Source of the DNA: Pseudomonas resinovorans NBRC 106553
GTDB taxonomy: Bacteria; Pseudomonadota; Gammaproteobacteria; Pseudomonadales; Pseudomonadaceae
Direction of reading: 5' to 3'
Assembly: GCF_000412695.1 (NCBI RefSeq)
Contig: NC_021499.1
Location: 3,658,001-3,722,000 of the forward strand
Length of the DNA stretch: 64,000 nt
The notes beneath the pieces were generated by a model. That model was not told where the DNA came from. It saw nothing but the letters and a program-made list of their open reading frames with translations, and did not search any database. This document shows positions 27,305 to 36,909 of the stretch, one piece after another. The number at the start of each line of letters is the position of its first letter. Positions within the stretch are counted from its first letter, which is position 1. The translations under genes and the position numbers were made by a program.

Positions 27305-28516
27305 ATGCAGGTCAGCAAATCGAACAAGCTCGCCAATGTCTGCTACGACATTCGTGGACCGGTGCTCAAGCACGCCAAACGCCTGGAAGAGGAAGGCCAT
27401 CGCATCCTCAAGCTGAACATCGGCAACCCGGCGCCGTTCGGTTTCGAAGCCCCGGAGGAAATCCTCCAGGACGTGATCCGCAACCTCCCCACCGCCCAGG
27501 GCTACAGCGACTCCAAGGGCCTGTTCAGCGCGCGCAAGGCGGTGATGCAGTACTACCAGCAGAAGCAGGTGGAAGGCATCGGCATCGAGGACATCTACCT
27601 CGGCAACGGCGTGTCCGAGCTGATCGTGATGTGCCTGCAGGCGCTGCTCAACAACGGTGACGAAGTGCTGATCCCGGCGCCGGACTATCCGCTCTGGACC
27701 GCCTCGGTGAGCCTGGCCGGCGGCAAGCCGGTGCACTACCTGTGCGACGAACAGGCCAACTGGTGGCCGGACCTGGACGACATCAAGGCCAAGATCACCC
27801 CGAACACCAAGGCCATGGTGATCATCAACCCGAACAACCCCACCGGCGCCGTGTACTCCAAGGAAGTCCTGGAAGGCATGGTGGAACTGGCGCGCCAGCA
27901 TAACCTGGTGGTCTTCTCCGACGAGATCTACGACAAGATCCTCTACGACGAAGCCGTGCACATCTCCACCGCCTCCCTGGCGCCGGACGTGCTCTGCCTG
28001 ACCTTCAACGGCCTGTCCAAGTCCTACCGCGTGGCCGGCTTCCGTTCCGGCTGGGTGGCCATTTCCGGCCCCAAGCAGAAGGCCCAGAGCTACATCGAAG
28101 GCATCGACATCCTGGCCAACATGCGCCTGTGCGCCAACGTACCAAGCCAGCACGCCATCCAGACCGCCCTCGGCGGCTACCAGAGCATCAATGACCTGGT
28201 GCTGCCCAACGGTCGCCTGCTGGAGCAGCGCAACCGCGCCTGGGAACTGCTCAACGACATCCCCGGCGTCAGCTGCGTCAAGCCCATGGGCGCGCTCTAT
28301 GCGTTCCCCAGGATCGACCCCAAGGTCTGCCCGATCCACAACGACGAGAAGTTCGTCCTCGACCTGCTGCTGTCAGAAAAGCTGCTGATCGTCCAGGGCA
28401 CCGCCTTCAACTGGCCGTGGCCGGACCACTTCCGCGTCGTCACCCTGCCCCGCGTGGACGACCTGGAGCAGGCCATCGGACGCATCGGCGGTTTCCTCAA
28501 GTCGTATCGCCAGTAA
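27305..28516 (+). CDS. alaA: Pyridoxal-phosphate aminotransferase, AlaA type
   Basis: 403 residues very similar along the whole length to E. coli AlaA (YfbQ): NIGNPAPFGFEAPEEI near the start, PDYPLWTASVSLAGG, IINPNNPTGAVYSKE, VVFSDEIYDKILYD, and the PLP lysine K239 in FNGLSKSYRVAGFR. It makes alanine from pyruvate with glutamate as donor. Divergent from msrB with 172 bp between starts. The following small gene starts eight bases after its stop and is likely co-transcribed. Confidence 0.92.
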   Translation: MQVSKSNKLANVCYDIRGPVLKHAKRLEEEGHRILKLNIGNPAPFGFEAPEEILQDVIRNLPTAQGYSDSKGLFSARKAVMQYYQQKQVEGIGIEDIYLGNGVSELIVMCLQALLNNGDEVLIPAPDYPLWTASVSLAGGKPVHYLCDEQANWWPDLDDIKAKITPNTKAMVIINPNNPTGAVYSKEVLEGMVELARQHNLVVFSDEIYDKILYDEAVHISTASLAPDVLCLTFNGLSKSYRVAGFRSGWVAISGPKQKAQSYIEGIDILANMRLCANVPSQHAIQTALGGYQSINDLVLPNGRLLEQRNRAWELLNDIPGVSCVKPMGALYAFPRIDPKVCPIHNDEKFVLDLLLSEKLLIVQGTAFNWPWPDHFRVVTLPRVDDLEQAIGRIGGFLKSYRQ

Positions 28517-28523
28517 CGCCCCC

Positions 28524-28976
28524 ATGGACCTGCAGATCGACGACTTCTACAAGGACTGCGCCACCGGCCTGCTACAGCTGTACCAGGCCTTCCCTCGGCG
28601 CATCGCCCTCTATGTGGAAGACCTGATCGGCCCGTCGGAGCCGGACGAGTTCGGTCTGCCCAGCAAACGCCACGAAAGCTGCCTGGGCGCCCTGCTCTGG
28701 CTGGCCGACGAAGGCTATCTGCGCTTCGACAGCACCATTCGCTTCGAAGCCCTGGACCAGGCGGTGCTGACCGAAAAGGGTTTCCTGCGCCTGTCCCGCA
28801 CGCTGCCAGGCGTGCTGGACGGCCGGGAAACACTGCCCGCGAGCATCCTGCGGGTCCGCGCCAGCCTCGCGCAGCAACTGCGCGACGCAATTCGTAACGC
28901 TGACAGCGAACACCTCGTACGCGTGACTCGGCTAATCTTCGTGAGCGGTACGGACGCTTCAGACGACATAGTTTGA
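28524..28976 (+). CDS. Conserved protein of unknown function (PA2829-type)
   Basis: 150 residues, no membrane segment or signal. It begins MDLQIDDFYKDCATGLLQLY and contains ESCLGALLWLADEGYLRFDS and EALDQAVLTEKGFLRLSR, which read like a winged-helix fold. Function unknown. Sited between alaA and htpX as I recall for PA2829. Little or no ribosome site, so translation may depend on coupling to alaA seven bases upstream. Confidence 0.75.
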   Translation: MDLQIDDFYKDCATGLLQLYQAFPRRIALYVEDLIGPSEPDEFGLPSKRHESCLGALLWLADEGYLRFDSTIRFEALDQAVLTEKGFLRLSRTLPGVLDGRETLPASILRVRASLAQQLRDAIRNADSEHLVRVTRLIFVSGTDASDDIV

Positions 28977-29064
28977 AATAGTCCCTGGTTGAATACGCCA
29001 GGGCTGCCCCTTATATACCCCCGCATACCAAACCGCTTTCCGCCGTGAGGAGACCGTTCCAATC

Positions 29065-29937
29065 ATGATGCGCATTCTGTTGTTCCTGGCCACGAACCTT
29101 GCAGTACTGGTGATAGCCAGCATCACCCTGAGATTGCTGGGCGTAGACCGGTTCACCGGCCAGAACTACGGCAGCCTGCTGATTTTCTGTGCGGTGTTCG
29201 GCTTTGCCGGCTCCCTGATCTCGCTGTTCATCTCCAAGTGGATGGCGAAGATGAGCACCGGCACCGAAATCATCACCCAGCCGCGCACCCGCCATGAGCA
29301 ATGGCTGCTGCAGACCGTCGAGCAACTGTCTCGCGACGCCGGCATCAAGATGCCCGAAGTCGGCATCTTCCCGGCTTACGAGGCCAACGCCTTCGCCACC
29401 GGCTGGAACAAGAACGACGCGCTGGTAGCCGTGAGCCAGGGCCTGCTGGAGCGCTTCTCCCCCGACGAAGTGAAGGCCGTGCTGGCCCACGAGATCGGCC
29501 ACGTGGCCAACGGCGACATGGTCACCCTGGCGCTGATCCAGGGCGTGGTGAACACCTTCGTGATGTTCTTCGCGCGCATCTTCGGCAACTTCGTCGACCG
29601 CGTGATCCTGAAGAACGAGGAAGGCCCCGGCATCGGCTACTTCATCGCGACCATCTTCGCCGAACTGGTCCTGGGCATCCTCGCCAGCATCATCGTCATG
29701 TGGTTCTCCCGCAAACGCGAGTTCAAGGCTGACGAAGCCGGCGCCAACCTGGCCGGCACCAACGCCATGATCGGCGCCCTGCAGCGCCTGCGCGCCGAAC
29801 AGGGCGTACCGGTGCAGATGCCCGACAGCCTGACCGCCTTCGGCATCAACGGTGGCCTGAAGCACGGCCTCGCCGGCCTGCTGATGACCCACCCGCCGCT
29901 GGAAGACCGCATCGAGGCCCTGCGTCGCCGCGGCTGA
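29065..29937 (+). CDS. htpX: Protease HtpX
   Basis: 290 residues. Two N-terminal membrane helices (residues 3-25 and 33-53), the zinc motif HEIGH starting at residue 142 ([13 protein letters not shown]), two more hydrophobic segments ([15 protein letters not shown] and [20 protein letters not shown]), and the third zinc ligand region [12 protein letters not shown]. Inner-membrane M48 metalloprotease that degrades misfolded membrane proteins and overlaps in role with FtsH. Own promoter region of 88 bp and own terminator, which has been hit by an insertion sequence. Confidence 0.96.
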   Translation: MMRILLFLATNLAVLVIASITLRLLGVDRFTGQNYGSLLIFCAVFGFAGSLISLFISKWMAKMSTGTEIITQPRTRHEQWLLQTVEQLSRDAGIKMPEVGIFPAYEANAFATGWNKNDALVAVSQGLLERFSPDEVKAVLAHEIGHVANGDMVTLALIQGVVNTFVMFFARIFGNFVDRVILKNEEGPGIGYFIATIFAELVLGILASIIVMWFSRKREFKADEAGANLAGTNAMIGALQRLRAEQGVPVQMPDSLTAFGINGGLKHGLAGLLMTHPPLEDRIEALRRRG

Positions 29938-29952
29938 AACGACTCACACTGA

Positions 29953-29982
29953 CTTGGGCGGCCCTATGGCCGCCCTTTTTTT
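29953..29982 (+). terminator. htpX terminator, interrupted by an IS in its T-tract
   Basis: Stem GGGCGGCC, loop TAT, GGCCGCCC followed by seven T. The IS begins two bases after this T-run and the same T-run is repeated on the far side of the element as part of the target duplication. Confidence 0.9.
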
Positions 29983-29983
29983 G

Positions 29984-31289
29984 GGTTCATCGCGCTTTCC
30001 CGGGGAAGGCGGCCTTGATTTTCAGGAAGAAGTAGGCCGAGTCGCGGAAGCCATAGGCCATGCGCTTGATCACCTTGATGCGGTTGTTCACGCCCTCCAG
30101 GACACTGGTGTGCAGGGGGAAGCGGGCGCTGGCGAGGATGCCCCGGGCGTACTTGCGCAGGTTGCGGGCAAAGCGTTGCAGCGGCGCGAGGCCGCTGTCC
30201 CGGGCGTGCCGCAGCCAGGTACGCCAGCGCCGCCAGCCGTCCTGCACACTGGGGGCGTACCAGATTTCCTTTAATGCATCCTTGAGCACGTAGGCCGTGG
30301 CCAGTGGCTGGTTGGCCGCGAGCAATTCCTGCAACTGCACGGCCTGTCCGTCCTTGAGGTTTTCGCGATTGCGCAGCAGCAGCCAGCGGCTCTGCTTGAC
30401 CACCTTGCGCGCCGGTTTGTCTTCGCGCAGGCGGTTGGCCTGGTCGACCCGGATCCGGTCGATCACGTCCCGGCCGTAGCGCGCCACCATGTGGAACAGG
30501 TCGTACACCACCTCGGCCTGCGGGCAATGCCGTTTCACCTCGAGGTCGAAGGCGGTGTTCATGTCCATGGCCACCGCCTCGATCTGCTGGCAGTGCTCCC
30601 CGAGCAATTCGAAGAACGGGCGGATCGCCTCACGGCTATTACCGTGGCCGACCCACAACACCCGCGTGCGCTCGGCATCCATGATCACCGTGGCGTAGCG
30701 ATGGCCCTTGTGCAGGGCGAACTCGTCCATCACCAGCCGCCGCACCTCACCGGGCTCAAAGGTCCCCACGGCCGCCTCGAGGCGGCGCTTGTCGAGCGTC
30801 TTGAGGGTGTGCCAGTGCAGGCCGGTGAGGCGGCTGACGTGGCTGATCGGCAGCAGCTGCAGCAAGCCTTCGAGCCAGACCCGCAAGCGCTGGGTCAAGC
30901 GGGAGGCCGGCGCCAACCAGTCAATGTGCTCCGTGATGCGCCCGCAGGTGAGGCAGTCGACACGGCGCACGGGCAGCTGGAGCACCACCCGCTGGTCCAG
31001 CAAGTCGCGCTCGCGCACCTGACGGATGCGCCGCTCATGGACCAACGGGCAGGGCTGGCGGCAGCGACCACACTCCGGTAGACGCTCGGCTTGGGGCTCC
31101 AGGCTGATCAACAGGGTGTGGTGATCGGATTGGCAGCAGGCGACGACGTCGTAGCCTGGCCAGAAAGCGGCAAGATCAATAGGATTCACGGCGGCAGCAG
31201 GGAGTGGGGGTTGGTTCGTTTGGCGACTGCCAATCTACCCACTTCCCTGACTGTCAACTCGCTCTTCCCCCTGAATCCGCGAAGAACCT
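29984..31289. mobile_element. Complete ISL3-family insertion sequence, 1306 bp
   Basis: Terminal inverted repeats: left GGTTCATCGCGCTTTC.., right (read inward on the minus strand) GGTTCTTCGCGGATTC.., with GGGGAAG in both, 20 of the first 25 positions equal. The element is flanked by 8-bp direct repeats TTTTTTTG at 29976-29983 and 31290-31297, the duplication size usual for ISL3. It has one gene, an apparently intact transposase on the minus strand. Element name not determined. Confidence 0.92.
29987..31189 (-). CDS. ISL3-family transposase
   Basis: 400 residues. N-terminal zinc-binding part (CGRCRQPC and VDCLTCGRITEHIDW), a helix-turn-helix region (ISHVSRLTGLHWHTLKTLDKRRL), then a DDE domain: D in RRLVMDEFALHKGHRYATVIMD, D in VAMDMNTAFDLEVKRHCP, E in TSVLEGVNNRIKVIKRMAYG. 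No frameshift or stop is seen, so the element may be active. The stop lies three bases inside the left inverted repeat. Confidence 0.95.
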   Translation of the reverse strand: MNPIDLAAFWPGYDVVACCQSDHHTLLISLEPQAERLPECGRCRQPCPLVHERRIRQVRERDLLDQRVVLQLPVRRVDCLTCGRITEHIDWLAPASRLTQRLRVWLEGLLQLLPISHVSRLTGLHWHTLKTLDKRRLEAAVGTFEPGEVRRLVMDEFALHKGHRYATVIMDAERTRVLWVGHGNSREAIRPFFELLGEHCQQIEAVAMDMNTAFDLEVKRHCPQAEVVYDLFHMVARYGRDVIDRIRVDQANRLREDKPARKVVKQSRWLLLRNRENLKDGQAVQLQELLAANQPLATAYVLKDALKEIWYAPSVQDGWRRWRTWLRHARDSGLAPLQRFARNLRKYARGILASARFPLHTSVLEGVNNRIKVIKRMAYGFRDSAYFFLKIKAAFPGKAR

Positions 31290-31343
31290 TTTTTTGCCCC
31301 ATGTATTGCGTGCCGACGGCCGAATCGGTGCGCGCGGCGCACC

Positions 31344-32000
31344 CTACTTTCGGTGCAGCTGGAAGACCGGCTCGTGCAGGCTGTCCAGCCCGCGTGAAGC
31401 GAACTTCCAGTTGTTCTCCAGCACGTCGCAACGCTCCAGCATGTCCACGCTCCAGCCCGGCTCCAGGCGGCGCCGTACCTCGGCCTCCGGCACCGAGAAC
31501 GGCGGCCCGTCCAGGCGCGCCTGCTCGTAGTCGAGAGTCACCATGAGCCCGTCGCAGGGCTTCGGCAGGATGCGCTCCAGGTGCGCCACGTAGTCGTCGC
31601 GCATGGCCGGCGGCAGGGCGATGATCGCCGCGCGGTCGTAGAGCGCCTGGCACTCGGCGACATCGGCGGCGCCAACCGCGAAGAAGTCCCCCTGGAGAAT
31701 CTCGATGGCGTCTACGGCGTAGCGACGTAGTGCCCCCTGCTGCGACACCTCGGGGCTGAGCCCCTGCTCGGCGAAGAAGTCCTCCACCGCCCGCTCGGCG
31801 AGCTCCACCCCCAGCACCCTGTGCCCCTGCGCCGCCAGCCAGACCAGATCCAGGGTCTTGCCGCAGAGCGGCACCAGCACCTGGCTACCCGGCGCCAGCC
31901 CAAGCCGCGACCAGTAGCGCTGCAGATAAGGATTGACCTCGCCCTGGTGAAAGCCGATCTGATTCTCCGCCCAACGCACCTGCCAGAATTGCTCGTCCAC
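31344..32000 (-). CDS. tpm: Thiopurine/tellurite S-methyltransferase
   Basis: 218 residues, the usual size of bacterial Tpm. Motifs: FWQVRWAENQIGFHQGEVNPYLQRYW at the start, SAM loop VLVPLCGKTLDLVWLAAQGHRVLGVELAE, and YDRAAIIALPPAMRDDYVAHL. Methylates selenium or tellurium oxyanions and thiopurines. I choose the GTG at 32000 because GGAGGG lies four bases before it and the length then fits the family; an upstream start would add ten residues unlike the family. Confidence 0.92.
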   Translation of the reverse strand: MDEQFWQVRWAENQIGFHQGEVNPYLQRYWSRLGLAPGSQVLVPLCGKTLDLVWLAAQGHRVLGVELAERAVEDFFAEQGLSPEVSQQGALRRYAVDAIEILQGDFFAVGAADVAECQALYDRAAIIALPPAMRDDYVAHLERILPKPCDGLMVTLDYEQARLDGPPFSVPEAEVRRRLEPGWSVDMLERCDVLENNWKFASRGLDSLHEPVFQLHRK

Positions 32001-32099
32001 GAGCCCTCCATCAATTCGATCAAATGGCACAAGAATTTATACTGGAAATCGATATATCCAGCCCGGATGATGCCGGAATCCTACCGGAGGAAATCCGAA

Positions 32100-32867
32100 A
32101 TGCTACCCAGCCTCTACATTTCTCACGGCTCCCCCATGCTCGCGTTGGAGCCCGGCGCAAGCGGCCCGGCCCTTGCCACTTTGGCCGCGAGCCTGCCGCG
32201 GCCAACGGCGATTCTGGTGGTCTCCGCCCACTGGGAAAGTGATCGCCTGCTGCTCAGCGGCGGCGCCCAGCCGCAGACCTGGCACGACTTCTACGGATTC
32301 CCGCCGCCGCTCTACGCCGTGCAGTACCCGGCTCCCGGAGCGCCCGACCTGGCCCGGGAGATCGCCGCCCTGCTGAGCGAGGCCGGGCTTCCCGCCGCCG
32401 TGGACGACGAGCGTCCCTTCGACCATGGCACCTGGGTGCCGCTGTCGCTGATGTACCCCGAGGCGGATATCCCGGTACTCCAGCTGTCACTGCCCAGCCG
32501 CCTCGGTCCGGCCTTCCAGACCCGCGTCGGCCAGGCCCTGGCCGACCTGCGCCAGCGCGGCATCCTGCTGATCGGCTCCGGCAGCATCACCCACAACCTG
32601 GGCGAACTGGACTGGCGCGCCGGCCCCGACGTGGTCACCCCCTGGGCCCTGGAATTCCGCGACTGGATGGTTCAGCACCTGCAGGCCGACGACACCGATG
32701 CCCTGCACGACTACCGCCGCCAGGCGCCCCACGCGGCACGCAACCACCCACGGGACGAGCACCTGCTGCCGCTCTACTTCGCCCGTGGCGCCGGCGGCCG
32801 CTTCGGCCTGGTGCACAGCGGCTTCACTCTGGGTGCGCTGGGCATGGATATCTATCGGTTCGACTAA
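32100..32867 (+). CDS. DODA-type extradiol dioxygenase family protein (YgiD-like)
   Basis: 255 residues. Metal ligands visible: H in LYISHGSPMLA, H in VVSAHWESDR, H in DHGTWVPLSLMYPEADIPVLQLSLP, plus GSGSITHNLGELDW. This is the LigB-like fold of 4,5-DOPA dioxygenases; E. coli YgiD is the nearest named relative I know. True substrate unknown. CGGAGGAAA precedes the ATG. Divergent from tpm with 99 bp between starts. Confidence 0.9.
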   Translation: MLPSLYISHGSPMLALEPGASGPALATLAASLPRPTAILVVSAHWESDRLLLSGGAQPQTWHDFYGFPPPLYAVQYPAPGAPDLAREIAALLSEAGLPAAVDDERPFDHGTWVPLSLMYPEADIPVLQLSLPSRLGPAFQTRVGQALADLRQRGILLIGSGSITHNLGELDWRAGPDVVTPWALEFRDWMVQHLQADDTDALHDYRRQAPHAARNHPRDEHLLPLYFARGAGGRFGLVHSGFTLGALGMDIYRFD

Positions 32868-32992
32868 CTATTCATTCGTGCCTGGGCCACGCAGCGACCC
32901 GTTGACCAGGGCAGCCCTTCGGGCTGCTTCGCGATTGAAATCGCTCCTACAGGTGGAGCAGGCCCTGCCCCTTGTGGCACCGCGCTCGTGAA

Positions 32993-33018
32993 ACAAAAAA
33001 GCCCCGCAATGCGGGGCT
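32993..33018 (-). terminator. deaD terminator
   Basis: On the minus strand AGCCCCGC, loop ATT, GCGGGGCT then TTTTTG. Located 22 bp after the helicase stop. Confidence 0.85.
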
Positions 33019-33040
33019 CTTCTGTTTACAGCAGGAAGTA

Positions 33041-34729
33041 TCAGTCTTCGCGGTAGCGACGCAGCTTCAGCTGCTTACCAGCCACGCGAGTGTCCTTCAG
33101 CTTGCCCAGCAGGCGGTCGAGGCCTTCTTCCGGCAGCTCGATCAGGCTGAAGGTTTCGCGGATCTGGATGCGACCGATGGCTTCGCGAGCAATGCCACCC
33201 TCGTTGAGGATCGCGCCCAGCAGGTTCTTCGCGGCGATGCCGTCGCGAGTACCCAAAGCGGTGCGGCAACGCACGCGGCCTTCGGCCAGCGGCATCGGTG
33301 CACGGCGCTCGCGGTACTCACCACGCTCACCACCACGCTCGCCACCATCACGCTCACGACGCTCGCGCGGCTCGCGGGCCTGGAAGCCCGGCACCAGCGG
33401 CTGCTCGCGCTCGACATCGGCCAGGTTCAGGGCCTGACCATTGGTAGCCTTCTGCAGCAGGGCCGCGGCCAGGGCGCGCGGGCTGCAACCGATATCGGCA
33501 ATCAGGCGATCCAGCAGCGAGCCGTAGTTGGCTTCGGCCTCGACCACCAGCGGAGCGATGGCGCTGGTCAGCTTCTTGATGCGCGCGTCCAGCACTTGCT
33601 GGGCGTTGGGCAGGCGCACTTCGGCAACCTTCTGACCGGTCACACGCTCGATCACCTGCAGCATGCGGCGCTCACGCGGCGTCACCAGCAGCAGCGCACG
33701 GCCATCGCGACCGGCACGGCCGGTACGGCCGATACGGTGTACGTAGGATTCCGGGTCGTAGGGCATATCCACGTTGAACACGTGGGTGATGCGCGGCACA
33801 TCGATACCACGGGCAGCCACGTCGGTGGCGACCACGATGTCCAGACGACCATCCTTGAGGGACTCGATCACGCGCTCACGCTGGTTCTGGGCGATATCGC
33901 CGTTCAGCGCGGCGGCCTTGTAGCCTTTGGCTTCCAGGGCGCTGGCCAGGTCGAGGGTCGCCTGCTTGGTACGCACGAAGGCGATCAGCGCGTCGAATTC
34001 CTCGACTTCCAGCAGACGCAGCACAGCACCGGTCTTCTGGTCGGCATGGACCATCAGGTGGGCCTGCTCGATGCGCGCCACGGTCTGGGTCTTGGCGGCG
34101 ATCTTGACGTGCTGCGGGTTGCGCAGGTGACGCTCGGCGATCGAACGGATCGACGGCGGCAGCGTGGCGGAGAACAGCACGCTCTGGCGGCTTTCCGGCA
34201 GGGCTTCGAAGATCACTTCGAGGTCGTCCATGAAGCCGAGCTTGAGCATCTCGTCCGCTTCGTCCAGCACCAGCTGCTGCACGGTGGCGAGCAGCTTGTC
34301 ATCACGACGCAGGTGGTCGCAGAGACGGCCCGGAGTGGCCACGATCACCTGGGCGCCCTGGCGCAGGGCCTTGAGCTGCGGCCCCATGGGTGCGCCACCG
34401 TAAACGGCGACCACACTCAGGCCAGGCATCTGCTTGGCGTAGGTTTCGAAGGCGGTGGCAACTTGCAGTGCGAGCTCGCGGGTCGGTGCCAGGATCAGCG
34501 CCTGCGGCTCACGTTTGGCCGGATCGATGCGGGACAGGATCGGCAGCGCGAAGGCTGCGGTCTTGCCGGTACCGGTCTGGGCCTGGCCAATCATGTCGTG
34601 ACCGGCGAGGATCACCGGAATCGATTGGGCCTGGATGGGGGACGGCTCTTCATAGCCGACCGCCGAGATGGCGGCCAGAACATTGGGATGAAGTCCGAGC
34701 GCGGCGAATTCGCCGATTTCCTGGGTCAT
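33041..34729 (-). CDS. deaD: DEAD-box ATP-dependent RNA helicase, DeaD/CsdA type
   Basis: 562 residues. Q motif (FAALGLHPNVLAAISAVGYEEPSPIQ), motif I AQTGTGKTAAF, motif II VLDEADEML, motif III SATLP, motif VI HRIGRTGRAGRDG, then a DbpA/CsdA-type RNA-binding domain (VRCRTALGTRDGIAAKNLLGAI) after an Arg/Glu/Gly-rich linker. Works in ribosome assembly and RNA turnover, often induced by cold. I start at MTQEIGEFAALGL; an upstream in-frame start at 34777 adds a Cys-rich stretch unlike the family. Confidence 0.93.
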   Translation of the reverse strand: MTQEIGEFAALGLHPNVLAAISAVGYEEPSPIQAQSIPVILAGHDMIGQAQTGTGKTAAFALPILSRIDPAKREPQALILAPTRELALQVATAFETYAKQMPGLSVVAVYGGAPMGPQLKALRQGAQVIVATPGRLCDHLRRDDKLLATVQQLVLDEADEMLKLGFMDDLEVIFEALPESRQSVLFSATLPPSIRSIAERHLRNPQHVKIAAKTQTVARIEQAHLMVHADQKTGAVLRLLEVEEFDALIAFVRTKQATLDLASALEAKGYKAAALNGDIAQNQRERVIESLKDGRLDIVVATDVAARGIDVPRITHVFNVDMPYDPESYVHRIGRTGRAGRDGRALLLVTPRERRMLQVIERVTGQKVAEVRLPNAQQVLDARIKKLTSAIAPLVVEAEANYGSLLDRLIADIGCSPRALAAALLQKATNGQALNLADVEREQPLVPGFQAREPRERRERDGGERGGERGEYRERRAPMPLAEGRVRCRTALGTRDGIAAKNLLGAILNEGGIAREAIGRIQIRETFSLIELPEEGLDRLLGKLKDTRVAGKQLKLRRYRED

Positions 34730-35099
34730 GGGTCTGCCTCGTGTGCATCCGCAAAGACCCTTGTTCCATGGCTGCACATGCCGTGAAGGACCTTGTGGGT
34801 CACCCTGGCAGCCTGGTAGAGAATTTGCGTGATCGCTTTTTTAGGATTGAGATGAAACGTCAAGGATAGTCCGCAGGCCGGACTTGCAGCCGAAGGCAAA
34901 ATGCCTCGGAGAAAAACGCGTACTTGAACGGAGCCGTCAATTGGCCGGCGCGTATAGTACAGGAAATTTCTTACCAGCGTGCAGCTTTTTCGGTGCGTCA
35001 TATTCATCGCCGCTGTACGGCGCGAGCCAATGGACAAGGTCCCGTGGCGGGTCTATATCCCACCTGCCTTCCCGCCACTCCCACAGAGGAAAGCCGCCC
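34730..35099. other. Divergent intergenic region, deaD and crotonase leaders
   Basis: 370 bp without a gene. It should hold the deaD leader (minus) and the crotonase promoter (plus); a TATAGT hexamer lies at 34953-34958 on the plus strand without a convincing -35 at normal distance. No conserved RNA recognised. Confidence 0.4.
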
Positions 35100-35891
<792 letters not shown>

Positions 35892-35901
35892 CCCTGTGGG
35901 G

Positions 35902-35915
35902 GCGAATTCATTCGC
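35902..35915. repeat. GCGAATTCATTCGC repeat word, copy 2
   Basis: Same 14-base word as at 21834. About 60 bp further a partial reverse copy (GAATGAATTCGC, 35974-35985) makes a loosely symmetrical pair between two convergent genes. Confidence 0.6.
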
Positions 35916-35994
35916 CAAGCGGACCGCAGGTCTGCCCTGCAAGGCCAAAGGGGCTGCTACGCAGCCCTTTCCAGAATGAATTCGCTCCCGGCGG

Positions 35995-36741
35995 CTAGCT
36001 CGCCGGCCGCAGCACATCCAGAAGCGACTGCAACGAGTAGCCCAGGCTCGGTGCCAGGGCCTCGGTCTTGCTCTTGAGGGCGTCGAGGTCCAGATGCTGG
36101 TCCAGGTCAGCGGGCACCAGCAGCACCACGTTGCCCTCCTTGACCGGTATCTCCCAGTAATGGCGATGGAAGAGCCCCCGCAGCAGTGCGGCGCCCAGGG
36201 GCTTGCCGTCATCCCCGGCCCACTGGTTGATCACCAGCCAGCCACCCGGGCTCAGGCGCTTCTGGCAGGCACCAAGGAAGTTCCACGCCAGGTGGCCGAC
36301 ACCCGGCCCATGGTCGGTGTAGAGGTCGACGAAGATCAGGTCCGCCGGCTCGGCGCTGTCCAGCAGCTCCAGCGCGTCGCCGATCCGCACATACAGGCGC
36401 GGATCGTCGCTCAGCCCCAGGTATTCCATGGCCAGGCGCGGTACATCGGGGCGCAGCTCGATCACTTCCACGTCTTCCAGCGGCAGGAACTTCAGGCACG
36501 CCTGGGTCAGGGTGCCGGCCCCCAGGCCGAGGAACAGCGCATTCTCCGGCGCCGGGTGGCACAACGCCCCCAGCAGCATGGCGCGGGTGTAGTCGTACTC
36601 CAGCCAGGCCGGATCGGTGGTGAACACGCAGCTCTGCTCCACCGCCTCGCCGAATTCGAGGATGCGGTAGGGACCGACCTCGTAGACGCGGATCACCCCG
36701 AATTCATCGTGCACTTCCGCGAGCAGGCGCTCCTCGGACAT
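35995..36741 (-). CDS. Spermidine-synthase-like SAM-binding protein
   Basis: 248 residues. The Rossmann SAM/dcSAM motif is NALFLGLGAGTLTQACLKFLP (split here as FLGLGAGTLT plus QACLKFLP), followed by VEVIELRPDVPRLA and a LIFVDLYTDHGPG motif at the active-site loop. This places it in the spermine/spermidine synthase superfamily, but it lacks the N-terminal barrel of SpeE, so polyamine synthesis is uncertain. Start at 36741 is backed by GAGGAG. Divergent from the FMO operon. Confidence 0.82.
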   Translation of the reverse strand: MSEERLLAEVHDEFGVIRVYEVGPYRILEFGEAVEQSCVFTTDPAWLEYDYTRAMLLGALCHPAPENALFLGLGAGTLTQACLKFLPLEDVEVIELRPDVPRLAMEYLGLSDDPRLYVRIGDALELLDSAEPADLIFVDLYTDHGPGVGHLAWNFLGACQKRLSPGGWLVINQWAGDDGKPLGAALLRGLFHRHYWEIPVKEGNVVLLVPADLDQHLDLDALKSKTEALAPSLGYSLQSLLDVLRPAS

Positions 36742-36909
36742 TTGCTCAACACTCCTCGAAGGCCGGTGCTGACATTTCGCACCAACCCGGCGCAACACCG
36801 GCGCCTATTGCCATTGAAGCCGGAGCGGGTGCTCCCGGCATAATCCCAACCGCGCACCCCGAGGGGGCGAAAACCGCACAAGAATAACAGCGCAGAGGTC
36901 GAATCCAGC

